Origin: Wuchereria bancrofti
Lineage: Eukaryota; Nematoda; Chromadorea; Rhabditida; Onchocercidae
Assembly (NCBI GenBank): GCA_005281725.1
Contig: SSBO01000012.1
Span: forward strand, 19,233,060-19,297,059
Length of the DNA stretch: 64,000 nucleotides
Direction of reading: 5' to 3'
In this document: piece by piece, positions 11,585-25,727 of the stretch
How positions within the stretch are numbered: position 1 is the stretch's first letter
Layout of the letters: each line of letters starts with the position of its first letter
Translations under genes and position numbers: made by a program
Notes under the pieces: model-generated
What the model was told of the DNA's origin: nothing
The model's database searches: none
What the model saw: the letters and a program-made list of their open reading frames with translations, nothing else

Positions 11585-13054
11585 TTTACTAATACTTAAC
11601 CAATCATTAAAATTGAATTGATTAGATTATGAATTTGATAAAAATGAAAAACAGTCGTAGGTGATCATTCCGTTGCGTGTAAACTTCTGATATTATCCAA
11701 TAATGCTACACTTTTATTGAATGGACAATTTTAGGAAAATGTTCCGGTAATAAGGTAAATAAATATACGTGATCGTTTCGTTATGCTACAAATTGCAATT
11801 GTTTATTTGCTGATAAGTAACCTTTACTCTGGTAGATAACTTTAATGATCTATTTGATGGCATGATATTGATAATTCTACTGTACAGTAATAATGATTAG
11901 TGACCATTGACACGCATACAATAAACACACACGTATATAATGAACATACACGCATACGATAAACATACACGTATACAATAAAGTATATGCAAATTCATTC
12001 ACGCACTCATCACATTGTCTTCGTCGCCATATTTTTAAGTATATCAATTAAACTGGAAAATACACTGAAAACTAGTAAATTTGAAGTCTCTCAATTTCCG
12101 TTTATCCTTTTCCGGATTGACTGTTTCGTAAAACATTTTTTGATATATGATAAGGTATGTTTGAAAGCAATTGTCGATATCATTACTATATGATAAGTAT
12201 TTGCATTTATTTTAGATAGTAAAATCAATAATCTGATGAGATCAGCAATTATTAAAATTTATGCATATAAGATCAAAAATTATTTTAGACTCCCAGAAAT
12301 TTTCAATTTTACTCCAAAATTTAATTTCACTAACGTAAATTTTTTCCACTTTGAATAAAATCGCTAATTTATTCCAATCTTTGTTTACTTTAAGATGTAA
12401 TTCTATTAAGAAAATGATATTTTTGCATGTAATTATTACAAATTAAACATCAAATTTTAAATAAAAAATTGTTTGAAAAAACAAAATAAGTAGCAATTGA
12501 ATAAGTAATAATTTTATATTTAATTAAATATTATTGATTAATAGATAAGGATTCTTTTCTAAAATAAAATTAATTGTGAATGTTATTAATTATAACGCGT
12601 AGATATTGGAAGCAACGAAATTTTTTAACCAATTAATTTGTTAAAATATCTGCGATGAAAACTATTATTTATGAATATTACTAATCCAAAATAATTTGAA
12701 ATTGTAAAAACATCCTAACTTGAATTTTTTAATTGATTTTATTTCTTCTTAATACAAATTTACTAAATGTTTCACAAAGTAAATATTAATTAGCACATCA
12801 ATTAATTAATATATTACTGTATATTTCCAGCTTGTTTACAAATAATCATTAAAAAATCATAAATATTTATTCAATTATAAAATTATAAATGCATCCAATA
12901 TTAAGAGACTTTTTAAACTAAGAATGTTGTTGATTAATTACAAATAATAATGGCAAATTTTTCTTGCTTACCTAATAAATATTAATTTGTGAAGTGATAA
13001 GAAAATGTGGGAAATATTTGGGGATAAGAAAGGAAAAATTGGTAAAGAAGAAAG
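11585..13054. repeat. 1.5 kb duplication, copy 2
   Basis: Second copy of 10081-11573, in the same orientation, separated from it by 11 bases containing two Ns (11574 and 11581). Copy 2 has extra imperfect CACACGTATACAATAAACATA units near 11925-11985. Sequence to the right of 13054 is unique. Confidence 0.95.
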
Positions 13055-16000
13055 AGAACATTAAACAAAACAGATTATTTGTGAATTCTTAATTTAAATT
13101 ATGATATCAAACTAATTAAGTATACGAATCAATAAATTGACAAGTTGTAAATAATTTGTATGACATATGGCATAAATGAATTTAATGTGACAATTTAATG
13201 TAGTTTTTTTTATTTTATTTATTTTCAAAAAATTTTTAAATTATGTCAAACTATCTTTCCAATCTCCGTCATTTATATTCCCTTGATATTATCGCATATG
13301 AGCAAATTCTTTAACAACTCAAAGATTTTTTTAGCTTTTCAAACATTTCAGTAATTGTACAATTTTGATGCAAATGCCATAAATTTTCTTTATGCAACAA
13401 AATGTTATTTTTGAATTTTCATTTAATACAAATTTTGACGTTTTTCTATTTTAAATTTTATTTCAATTTAAAATTTTGCAGAGAAAAAGTTGTGTTGCAA
13501 AAGTTATTTCAATTATTGCTAAAACTGAAATTGTTTAAACTGTTAAAAGTTCTTCAATTTAGCTATTATTGCTGTTCAATGGTATTTTCATATTATAAAT
13601 TTTACTTATTAATTATATTTCAATTCATTTTTTACGTATATTTACAATATTGTCATTTGATTTCAAACTTTAATAAATCAAATAAAATGAATGAAGTAGT
13701 GAAATGCGGTAAGTATTGTTTGAGTGACCTTCATATTTTCTAAAATTAACTAAAATTCAGTTTTAAGTATGGCTACTTAATCTCATTTACCATAGATGAA
13801 AATCCTTCCTCATTCTATTTTCACTTTAATTTCTGCCTATTCGAGTAAATAAGATTTTCCCAACAATTTGTTGGATTAAAAGAAATTAACTTATTCTTTA
13901 ACAAAAATGATATGCCGGTGGCATTCCAGAAATAAAATGATCAAAGAAGACGGAGAAAAGTCACTCAGAAATTAAAAATTAAAAAAAAAAAAAGGTTCTG
14001 ATTATTTTAATGTTGAAAAAAGCGCAAGTAATAACGTTTCAATGAAATTAAGTATTATGGATTTCACGTTTAGCATTTGTTCATAGTTTCTGTAAGACTA
14101 GCGGAAAACTGCACGTACGCATGATATTCGATTATATCTGATAATTATGCAGCATAAAACAATTTAAAATTTATGCGATTTTTCAGAAACAAGAAAAGAG
14201 TTATTTGATAGATTACTTTTTTAAATTAAGCGTATTCCTACTGAATTATTTAGCTCAATTTTACTCAAATTCACTATTCCATTTCTCGAAATTTTCAAGT
14301 ATTAATTTTGAAACTTTCAATTTAAATTAGTTATTTTTTATCTCAGAAATGGATTATAAATTATAAAATTTGATACATAATTTGCGTAGCTAATTAAGTT
14401 GTGAAAAAACATTGTAATATTGCAAATTCAGTAAAAAATTTTTTACTAAAAAATTTTATAATTTTGTATAAATATATTTGAAGAAAAATTATAAGATTAC
14501 ACCATAATAAGTGCTGAATACCTATCTTTTTTTCGTTTTTTTTAAGTCAAATTCAAACAGCCTTTTAGTTTTTATTAGCTCAATTTACTGCATTGTTCAA
14601 GTCGAAATATATTAAGAGTATTAGAGTTTGTCATTTTAAAATATGTCAAAATCAGTAATATTTATAATTAATGTCATTTTAGAAAAGTATTCATATCTAT
14701 TTATTAATGTTTAATTACATACAAAGTCATTACTTGTTTATTGAAATATTTTGTAATTTTATTCTAAAAAACTTTGTATCTAAAATTTAGCGCTTAATTT
14801 ACATTAAAGTATTTCAATTTTAACAACATGGAGTATTTAAGTTCTTTGCCTTTTTCATTTTTGATTTTATAATTGGTAGTATTGGAATTCAAATTACAGT
14901 GGTAGGTATTTATATATTCTGTGCATTCAAAAAAAAAAATTGATTACCTATTGCAAGTTTACTTCTCATAAAATTGAAATTTTCTTTGATGTCAAATAGT
15001 TTGAGAGCATCAACAATGATTCTGAATGAATGTCGACCGAAAAGAATACATTCATGTATACCTTACATTGTTATCCCATTAACACACTTTTTTCGCAAAA
15101 TTTAAGTAATACTACACAATTACTTCGGCCATTTTACTTACACCACTTTGATTTATCTAAATCATTCTGAAACCAAAGGAAGCAATTTTATTTTCATCTT
15201 TTAATTTTAAGATTTTTTGTAGCCATGATTCGTTTTTCCTTCTAATTTATTTTAATTAGTTGGTTATTATTTAATAGTACAGAGTATTTCTTTAACAGTC
15301 CAAATGTAATTAAGTATTTTTGTAACTTTAAAAAATACGAAAAAAACTTACATTTTTAATTTTTTTACTATCACAATAATTAATTTTTTTACTATCACAA
15401 TTAATAAAGTAATACTTAAACAAGATTTGTTTGAGAATAAATAAGGAAAACGAAAACAGGAAAAAATAGGAAAAGAGGAAAAGTAATTGAACTCATCATA
15501 TAAATCAATTATTTTAGGACAATACTAAATCAATTAAAAGGCCTAAATTTTCTTTTTTATGCGTAAAGTAAATTTGTCCCTGGCCTTAATAACGAAACTT
15601 TAGTTTAATTGATATCATTTTGGTTTTCTTCCTTCATAATATCTTTCTCATTTCTAATTTAAACAACAAATTTTAAACTTAGAAATAATTTTTTTGCCTT
15701 TTCTTGAAAGCATTCAAATTGTTTTTAGTTTAACCAAAAACAACTCTTTTTTTCAAAAAACTAATTTCAAAATAGAAAAGATATTAGCGGAATATTAACT
15801 AGTGCTGTTATACGCAAAATCACTAAATGATATTTTATGCTATCTCTTTATCATTTTTTCATCAATCTGTTGAATTGTAAATTAATTTAAAATTTTAAAT
15901 TTTATTTAATTACTTAATCATTGTTAATTGCAGGCTTCTTTGTTTTTCCCTTGTTTTTTTTCAAATTTTCTTAAGTAATTTAGTGTGTTTTTTGTTTCTG

Positions 16001-17013
16001 TTGTTTCATTTTCATTTTTCATACATATTTTGCGTTATTGTCGCATTGTCCCACTCCAATTTATTCTAATATTTCTTCTTTCTACTTTTAAGCACTTTAA
16101 ACAAGAAATATTCCGGATGGTACATTTTTCGAAAATAAGAATTAATTGAAAATATTATTACTTCTTGGCCTTATTAACTATTTTCTCTCTGCTTTTGTTG
16201 ACAATTTACAAACATTTTGCACACGAAATATTCCGGAAAGCATTTTTTTCCCGAAAACAAGAAAATTACGATTAATTGGAAATATTATTATTACACCTTC
16301 TTCTACCTATGAAAACAATGAAAGCAGAACAATAATAATGAAAACCTATGAGATAAAGCAGTGTAGTGGCATCGAAGGATGTTTACAATTCTACGGTATA
16401 TATTTCCATAATTAGTTACTTAATTACTGACTTAAATATTTCTAACTATTTACACCGTAACCAATTGTGCTATACTGTATGTTTACTGTAAATCAGAAGT
16501 GTTAAATTGATTGTTGCTTGGTTGAATCAAATATTTTCAAATTTCATAATATTTGGCACAATTAAAATATTTCAATTCTCCAATTTGAAATACTTTTCAA
16601 AAAAAAAGTGTAGATTTGGGCTAAATGCATTTCTCATACCTCCATAATTTGTTTTTAGTTGTTTATTTAAAAAAAATTTTTTCAAGATTTAAAATTTCGT
16701 ATTTTTTAAAGAAACTACATTTGTAAGTTATAAAATTGAAAAGTAATTTAAAATACGTGACACAAATCACGCGTTTTTTTTAATCTTTGAAAGCACTTAA
16801 CGTTTTTACATTTATGAAGACGGATGCATCTATTTGAATCTAATATATAAGTAAATCATTTGCGAAAGTTGCATATGCTTAAAAGTGATAAACGTCAACA
16901 TCAAAAAAAGAAAAGTTATAAAGAACATAGAAATGTAATCATTTAAATNTGAAAAACGGAAAAATGATACGAATTATTGAAAAAATAAATTTTGACCACT
17001 AATTTATTTTAAA

Positions 17014-17085
17014 TATCAAATTAATATATCAATCGGTTTTTGGGATATAAAATTAATATATCAATCGGTTTTTGGGATATAAAAT
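17014..17085. repeat. two-copy 32-base tandem repeat
   Basis: The unit AATTAATATATCAATCGG followed by TTTTTGGGATAT occurs twice in tandem, almost identically, flanked by AT-rich sequence. Confidence 0.9.
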
Positions 17086-18429
17086 CAATTTTGACTCCCT
17101 AATTTTTCACTTCAAAAAGTTAGTAAATACAATCATATCATTCCTTATCTTATTATTATAATTAAAATAGCTATGCTATTACTTTTACAATTTTGATTAT
17201 AATTTTCACAACCGGGTGGTGATGATGTTATTAACGATAATAATGATAACGATGATATGATGACGTGATGACAACAGCTGTGCTGTTGACAGTAACAATG
17301 ATATAGATATATAACTGAAGGTCAGTTTCGTTGAATATTGTAATTTGTGATAATTATAATACTCGAATAGGGATGACCTTTATAAGTTACAACAAAAAAA
17401 AGACAAAATAAGTTTTCTTGAAAAATTTTTGCAAAATTCGGCAATATGCGATTCCACTTCTATTTTTATTCTATGATATATTGATAATTAGCATAATATT
17501 TCTCTTTCAATTTAAAATGTAAGCTCGCATAATGCATCATAGAACGAAAAGCTTGATTGAAATAGGAGTGTGAATTTCATATACAAATCATGTATTTCAT
17601 CCCAAATTATATGATCACTTTACGAACTTAATTTCAAATAAATTTGATGTACAAGTCATTTAAATTAAAGATTGGTTGTAAATTTTATTCAATTAATCTG
17701 TTGCTTGATTTTAATTATTCCTTTTTTCCGATCATAAAAATAAACAGTATCGGAAATTTGAAGAGGTTCCGAAATTCAATGAATCATTTTTTGTTTCACC
17801 TAAGCTGTTCAACTACTTTATATTCTTATCATTTTGATAACCATGGGAAGATGATATTGAGCTGAACTACAAGTCTGATTAAGTTTATCGGTATTAGCAC
17901 TAATTGGCACCCTTCATCTATTCTTTTTTCTTCTCCTTCTTAAATTATATTTTTCGTTATCAGAAGATAAACTTCGTAAAATAGTATTTTCGATTATTAA
18001 GTGAATTTCTTTTTTTTGAATATTTTAGAGGTTTAGAAATTTGCAATATCTAATTGCTTTCTAACTCTAAATATTGTGATTTTTTTTGCCAATTTTAGAT
18101 AACAAAAAATAAAAATTAAAAATTAAATAAAGAAGAATTAAAATAGTCAGATAAAAATGGAAGAAAAAGCATAAAAATATATGGGAAAATATATGTTTTT
18201 TAATAAATTAATAGTGCTAGATTATGTCATGTCATCATCACTGATAATTCCATGATAAGTACGAAAAAAGGAATAATAAAAAATGCTACTCAAACCATTT
18301 TCCCGTGATCATATCATGTTTTGCACATTTGGGTGGAAATTTTCTGATCTTCTAGCCTGAAACATTTGATCGATCACCTTATCTTTATTATTAGTGCAAA
18401 TATGAATGTCATTTCTATTATACTTCCCA

Positions 18430-18730
18430 TGCTGCTGATACCGATGATGATGATGATGATGGTGATGATGCTAAAGATGATGAGGGTGATAATAATGATG
18501 ACGATGAGATGAAGATAATGGTAATGATGTAAAAATCACAATAATATACGATGAAGATGGTGTTGGTGATGGTGACAGTGAGTGTGGCAATATTAATAGC
18601 GATCAAAGCAATAATGATAATGGTTATGATAACAATGATAATAATGACGATAGCAATGATGATAATGACGGTAACAATAATGATAATAGCGGTAACAATG
18701 AGAACGACTGCAATAATCACGATTGTAATG
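18430..18730. repeat. GAT/AAT trinucleotide tract
   Basis: About 300 bases of imperfect GATGAT, GGTGAT and AATGAT units. Both strands stay open because of the repeat, giving Met/Ile-rich and Ile/Val/Ser-rich frames that I do not regard as genes. Confidence 0.9.
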
Positions 18731-20227
18731 AATAATGAAGGTCGCTCATTTCAAATGTCGCAATTACTATGACGAATATTGCATCTTATCTCAATGATTG
18801 TGGCAATTTCTGATTTCAGGCAGTTTTACAACAGATTTTTTAATCTAACTTCTCTCTGTTATTTTCATTCAAGGTTATTACTGCAAGTAACTGCTATTTC
18901 TCAATAATTTGTTGAGAAATTTTTTTTTTTTTTCAAAATGACTTTCAATTTTCGCTATACTTTCAAACAAAAAAAGAAAAGATTTCTTAAATAATTAACA
19001 TTCGTCAGAAAGCTCGATATCATACCATTGCCATTGCTATCAATTGTTATCACTATCGTTTTCCAAATCATTATTTTGTTCAGAAACAGTTTTTTATGCT
19101 CATATTATTTGAAGTTTATACGAAATAAATGACTTCAAACAGTTGAAATGTAAATTTTTCCCGTAAAAAGAAGCAATAAAAAATTTTTGAAGTGAAGCCA
19201 ATAAAAACTTCATAATTTTGTTTTCCTAAAACTTTATTAAATTATTTTTTTTTTTTAGTGTAAATTTGAATTATCCTTATGTATCTATAAGGAAAAGATA
19301 TAAAATTTATTTCTTTAGAAATTTTTGAATGTATCCATCATTTTTAAGGTAAAACTTTGTAATAACAATGAAAAATTAATGTTGAAATTAAATGACAATC
19401 CTTCATTGCTATCTTTTTTATGATTGTGTAACTATTGCTTTAGTGCCGATGGTATAATTTGCTAACAATAATTAATTATCATGTGCATTAATTAGGAACA
19501 TTTTTTTCGCACTTTTCTTCTTTCTGAATTTTATTCATCTGTAATGCGAGGTACTTAGATCGACTATTCATGGTAATCGTGTTATCATCTTATTTACTCC
19601 TTATCAGTTATCATACTTGAATTCTTATCTTGACCTTCTGATAGAACCGAATATTATCAGAAACTTTGTGCATGATAATATTTCAATTTCTGAATTGTTT
19701 TCAATCACTGATTAGTTAAAATCAGTTGGAGTAAATTATTGAAAAAATCCAAAGTTTGCTTAAATAATAGCAATATACAACTTTAATAAGTGATAAATTT
19801 AAAAATTAAAAAAATTGAAATTAAAGAAAATTAAATGATAGAGTAATATAAATCGAAAAATCAAACCTTAATTAAAAGACTATAATTTTTAGACTAATAA
19901 TAAATCACAGAAAAACAAAAATAGTGATATCATATGAATTTAAAATAACTTTTATGTTATAATACATTGAAATATAACACTAAAATAAACACAAAAGAAA
20001 CCGTTGAATACAACCGAATCTTTCTTCCAATTATTACATTGAAATTCTAGTAAAAATAAGAGATTAAAAAAGTTATTTACTAAAGTTTGCGGCAAATATT
20101 TCCTAAAATAATTTAAAAAATTCAAAAAAAAAAATAACTTTGCAGTTTTGTATATTTCATTACAACTATTAATATATCATTGCATTAATTCTTTCCATAT
20201 TTGAAAAAAAAAAAAAACAAAAGAAAA

Positions 20228-20385
20228 AAGCTATCCATGCACGACATCATGATAGCTTACAGCACCGAGTCATGGTACCACGTCATGATAGCTTCCAAGA
20301 CCACGTCATGACACCACGTCATGATAACGTCATGATAGCTTCCAACACCACGTCATGATACCTTCCAGTACCACGTATGGCAGAT
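20228..20385. repeat. minisatellite with repeated ACGTCATGA
   Basis: A GC-richer tandem array whose core is CCACGTCATGATAGCTTCCAA. ACGTCATGA occurs exactly five times, with decayed versions on both ends (ACATCATGA, GAGTCATGG, ACGTATGG). ACGTCA is the half-site of a cAMP-response element, so the array could bind bZIP factors, but it may equally be a neutral minisatellite. Confidence 0.85.
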
Positions 20386-21229
20386 TTCCATATTACCTTA
20401 TGAAAACCTTCAATTACGCATCATAAATTTCGCATGTGATATTTTGTAACTTTTACTTCTTAATTGTTTAAATATTTATTTAACAAATTTCAGTCATAAA
20501 ATTTCGAGATATTTAAAAAAATAAAGCAAAAAATTATTTATATCACCGTTCCACTTACTTCTTTCTCCCTTCCTCTCTCTCCCACTCTCTGTCACTCTCC
20601 GATGTGAACACTGGTTATATCATCTAATCACTGATAAAAAAAATAAACGTAATTGTAATATCATTTGCATAGCTGTTTACTTAAACATTCCGTAACATTA
20701 ATTTGTAATGAATGAAATAAAAAAAAAATTTAATTGCTTTTTTCCTATGCCCATATTATCTAGAAAATAAGTTGGTGGGTAAGTGCGATAAGTCACTAAA
20801 TTTTCTCATTTGATCAACAATTTTCATCTTTCAATCAAATTAAAATCACGCACACATTCAATTACTGTTCATTTCATCGAAATAGTAATATGTGTAATTT
20901 CCATATCTTCACCGACAAATTTTGCATAAATAATTCAATTTTGGTCTTTTTCTTTTCTTCGTTTCTATTCCTCCCTTTTTTCTCTCTATCTCTCCCTTTC
21001 TCGGTCTCTTTTCCCTTTTTTCCCATTTTTTGTTTGTTTGTTTATTGTTTCGTAATTGATTTTATTTTATTTTTTTTCTATCACATTATCTGCTCTCTTT
21101 AGTCTTTTTTATTTCTCATTTCATTCTTTCAAATATTAACGTTAATTAGGAATTGACATTTTCTTCAATTTTATTCATAAATCAAATCAAACAACAATTT
21201 TTTTATTTCTTTTCACAGGGAAACAAAAG
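20386..21229. other. AT- and CT-rich DNA, no gene seen
   Basis: Contains pyrimidine-rich runs (20560-20605 and 20940-21030) and no coding signal. Confidence 0.6.
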
Positions 21230-21610
21230 TTATGCCGAAAAATTAGCCAGTGAAAATTTCGCTGACCCTTTGAGATTGATATGGCCAATGGAAATTTTGT
21301 TGACCCTATGAGATGGAAGTGAAAATTTTAACATTGAGCAGTGAAAATTTTGTTGACCTTTTGAAATTTTTGTTTCTGTTAACCTTTCGAGATATATCGG
21401 TGAAAATTTCATTAATCTTCTCAAATAATGATAGATCGCGGGATCTGCTGAGAAGAATTCCACTAATCTCTGAAAGTAGATTCCGGGGTCTGATAACAAA
21501 ATCATTACTAATCCTCTGAGATAATGATAGATCGCAGGATATTCAACAATAATTTTACTAATTCCCTGAGATAATAATGCATCAAGGAATTTTTCAGTGA
21601 AATTTCATCC
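21230..21610. repeat. degenerate tandem repeat, unit about 50 bases
   Basis: Seven or eight diverged units follow the pattern AGTGAAAATTTTGCTGACCC then TTTGAGATAATGATAG. Examples start near 21248, 21286, 21331, 21399, 21445, 21505 and 21550. Open frames on both strands across it are by-products of the repeat. Confidence 0.8.
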
Positions 21611-24600
21611 GAATATTTATTCAAATATTTGTTGGTGGAGAAAAAATGGAAACAAATAATTTAACCTTCGATAATAACATTATAAATGAATACATATTTT
21701 ATACCCTATAAATTTTTAAATGTATTTAAATATTATATGATGCAAAAAAATAATATTTGGTTTTTCCAACACCTAAACTATATTTTTTCTTATTATTTCT
21801 TCCTTCTTTCTTAGAAAAAAGTTATAATAACAAATTTTAATTTTGCCAATTTCTTTTCTATAATTTTTCTTATCACTTATCATTACATTTATTTTTTAAC
21901 TTTAATAATTTTATTTATAAATGGAACAAATGATTCAGTAATATTGAATAATAAATTTGTGTTGTATAAATTTTGTATAAATTTGTGTAAAAAGTTTGTA
22001 TTTATATGTATTTTAGTAATTTAAATATTATAAAATGTAAAAGCAAAGTTAATTGGATAATTAATAGAATCAGATTATGTCATTTCTATAATGCTGTGGA
22101 AGTAAGTTTTATGTATTAAATTTTAATGTGTCAATTTCTTCTCTGTAATCTTTCTTATCACTTAACACCATGTCTGCTGTTTCAAGTTTAATCTCTTCAT
22201 TCCAATTGACAAATTTGGTAATATTAGAACATAAATATTTTCCTTCATGGATATTTCACTTTCAGTTTCCCGTAAATATTAAAAAATTTTCTTAAAGAAT
22301 TTTTTACTTTTATTAGAAAAATTTATGAATCATTTCTCCTTTTCTCCCATCAGTCATCATTTTCTCACTTATTTGCTCATAAATTTATGATAATTTTCAC
22401 TTCATTGAAATTTTGTTCCAATTTTACAAATTTTTTTCCAGACTAATATGAAAAAGTTTTAATAACTTTATTCCACAATACCCTAATTTAATACTATAAT
22501 GCCCTAATTTTTACATTAATTAGTGAATTAATTATATGCGAAATATAGAAAAGTTATTCATAGGGCATAACACATACAAATCCTTATTTATCCAAAGGTT
22601 ATGGAAGAAAGAATTTTCAATTTTCATAATATTATTTCAATTTTTGTTTCAATTATTAGTTGTACTAAAAAGAAAAAAGAGTAAATTAAATTAAGCTTTT
22701 ATGAAATTAACTAAAATGATTGGTTAAATCGGACATATGTAAATGATTACTGACTCATTGATCCAATTCCATTTGATCAAAATATTGGTCAGATGTGATT
22801 TTATAATTGATTCCATTTCATTCATAACATCCTTCTCAGCATTTGCATCACAATTATTCTTAAAGAATTTAATATCAATTGGTTTAAAAATTGAATGCAT
22901 CTGAAGAAAGCAAAAGGTTAGCGATGATAACAGTGATAATAATAATGATAATTAACAATAATAGCAGTGGTCGATGATAACAGTAATAACTAATAACAAC
23001 AATTAATAATGGTTTAATTAATAATAACAATAATAATAACAATTAATGGGTTCTATTATTGTTTTTTTATTTATTGCATTTATCATCTTTGCACTATTTT
23101 AATAATTTTAACAAATTTGATTAATTTTTTCTTATTTTCTTTTTCATTTTGATAAATTAATTCATGTTTTCTTATTGATTACTTATCTATTTACTTATGT
23201 ATATATGAATTAATTGCTTACTTATTCACAAAAAATATATGATATATCATTTTTGTTCATTTCTTCATCCACTTACTTGTTTTTGTCTGCACAACAGTTA
23301 CATCATACGTCAATTTTATTGTTTTATTTGCTTATTTACTTGTTTTGTTTACACAATAAAATGCACAATATCACATTTTAACTCATTTGATTACTTAATT
23401 AAAGACTAGTTTTATTTTTTGGAAAGTAATTGTTCTATTTATAGCTAAACATATGTTATTATATGATAAAATGGATAATTAAAACGATAGCGCATGACAG
23501 TTTATTTGATTTAATTGCAATACAAAATGATATCAAATAATTTTTTTGTATTATTAACATAATTAGATTAATTATGAAGATGGAAGGAAAAAATTATTGA
23601 GTTGAAGAAGCAAAATTAAGTTATCAAAATTTTCAAATACTTGCATTTTCATCTATTAATGAATAAAATTTAAAAAAATAAAGTTTATAAGTGGAACAAA
23701 TTTTAACTGATTGAAATGCATTTTATTTGAAAATGTTTCAGTAGCAAAAACAGAATTTCTTTTTGTGTAATTTGTTAGATTAACAAATCACTTAGTTTTG
23801 AAATAATTCATTTCCTGTTTTAATACAAACCATTGATAGATCTTCCTTATATATATTGAACAAATTTTTGTTGTGAGCAATTTTTAATTTCCAGTTTTAT
23901 CAAAGAAATGGTTTGAGTAAAGTTTTTCCAACTAGCAATTAAAAGTGTTATACTTATTTGTTTTGCTTTTTAATGTTTCATAGAATTTCTTAACATAATA
24001 TTATAGCAGTAATCACTTAATATACTATATTAATATATTATAGCAGTTAGCATTTCCATTATTTGCCATTATTGATAACAGTGTTAAGCTTATTATTAAA
24101 AGCAAAAGCATTATCGCTGTTTTTATTATCAAAATTACTAATTATTATTATCATTTCTTTCATTATAATTGTTATTAATTATCATTACTGTTGTCACTAG
24201 TATTATTGTTGTTAGTTATTATTATCCTTCTTATTACTGCTATTAATTATCATCATTATCACTAGAATTAATTTTCTCACAATTAAAAAAGATTGCATTG
24301 ACTTGCATTGTAATAACTCAAAAAGCAAAATTGCATCAGATGATGGTGCAATTGTAATATTTCACAAAATGCTTTGTTTCCCGAAATTAAACTTTTATGC
24401 TACATGTATAAAATGCAATATTGTTCGAATCTATTTGTTCATTTTATTTTTCCGTCTTGTCCAAATATCCTCGGGGATTTTTCTCTCTGTATTTTCCACA
24501 TTATCTTATGATATATGTCAATCAAAAAACAAAAAACAAAAAAGAAAAAAACAAACAATCTTTGTCATTCTCCACTCTTTCTCTTTTCTTTTGTTGTAAA

Positions 24601-25611
24601 AAATGTTTGGAAATTTAGAACTAAATTTTTTTTTTAAATTTCATTTTTCTTATCTCAATACTTTAATGTTCATTATGTACTATAAGATAGATTAAATTTA
24701 AGATTTTGAATCAGATACCGGTAAATTGCACATTTGAAAAAGGATGGAAATATGATAGGTCCATTAGTGATTCAATAGGAAAAGCCTAATCAAGGAATGT
24801 GAACAAGTTAAACTTTAAATTAAAATATTGCTGTTTTTATGTTTCCAATTTTGTCATCTTTTTATTTTTCTAATTTTCATTTTAAATTATTAATATTATT
24901 CCTGTTTAAAATTTACCAAATAAACCATTTATCTTAATATTTCGAACAAGAATTTTAAAACAATTTTTAGAGTTTAAATTGCTTAAATCAAGTAAGAAAT
25001 TTCTCAGCTAATGAAATGAAAAGGAACATTAGTTAATAAGTTAACTACTTAATTAATAGGTTAATTAATCTTTCTTCTTTTTATGAAAAGAATCATTATG
25101 AAAGGAAAAAATGGAAGAAAAATGAAACAAGAAAATAAGCAAAGGAAACAAAATAATTGCAGCTTTTATTTGCATAATTTATTTCATATTTTAAGTCAAT
25201 GATATTTATTCACTATTCAAATCTTAAATTTGTATAAAATTTTGGTTGTTGGAACTTTGAAAATAGAAATTCATTTGACATTTATCTTTATAACACCTAA
25301 CATTAGTAATAATCATGTCATGGTCGTCAATAATAAAATGATTGACAGAATCATTTGTGTGATTTTAAAAATTGGGTCAAAATAAGATGAAAACATTTTT
25401 ACATACATTTTAATTATCATGGCATCTATATTTGCAGACTTTTTTTAATTTTTCGTATTTATATACCAAAAAAAATTGAAATCAATTTTTAGTAGCAAAT
25501 CTTAATTTTTTGTTTATTTATTCATTTTTTCCATTCATTCTATTTCATTTATCTCAGTGCGTTTTTTGATTTTTTAAATCACTGCCGGAAAGATATTAAT
25601 GTTTATTTCAG
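21611..25611. other. AT-rich DNA, no supported gene
   Basis: No exon or RNA gene could be supported. Trinucleotide-like tracts are at 22930-23050 and 24110-24260. If the first exon at 25626 is real, its promoter should lie in the right part of this stretch. Confidence 0.55.
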
Positions 25612-25625
25612 AAAACAATAATTAT

Positions 25626-25727
25626 ATGTTTCATAACGGTTCATTACCAATTTTTTCATCAGAAGTACCGGATTATTGCAGTTCAAGAATGAATAAAAAT
25701 TCTACGTCATATTGTCATAATGAACAG
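25626..25727 (+). CDS. possible first exon ahead of 26375
   Basis: An ATG 14 bases after a strong TTTATTTCAG acceptor (exon from 25612) opens 34 codons. The product begins MFHNGSLPIFSSEVPDYCSS and continues with RMNKNSTSYCHNEQ, a balanced composition unlike the surrounding AT-rich noise. It ends CAG|GTTGCT in phase 0, which fits the phase-0 start of the exon at 26375. An in-frame ATG at 25599 would include the acceptor and could be used if no splicing occurs there. I recognise no domain. Confidence 0.45.

Larger units (their letters stand above)
13055..20220. other. AT-rich DNA, no supported gene
   Basis: No multi-exon gene could be built. Two isolated plus-strand frames end in phase 1 with G at a donor: 13687-13708, donor GCG|GTAAGT, and 16338-16395, ending TAC G|GTATAT. 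They could be remote first exons of the gene to the right but have no other support. Near 16110 and 16230 there is a diverged direct repeat around GAAATATTCCGGA. Confidence 0.5.

Noticed and set aside
13402..13743. 113-codon frame as a stand-alone gene
   Set aside because: Phe/Leu/Lys/Tyr-rich AT noise; only its last codons before GCG|GTAAGT deserve mention.
18347..18400. Minus-strand terminal exon (acceptor GTTTCAG, then ARRSENFHPNVQNMI and stop)
   Set aside because: No upstream minus-strand exon could be found to attach it to.
18418..18772. 100- and 73-codon frames on opposite strands
   Set aside because: Both are translations of a GAT/AAT trinucleotide tract.
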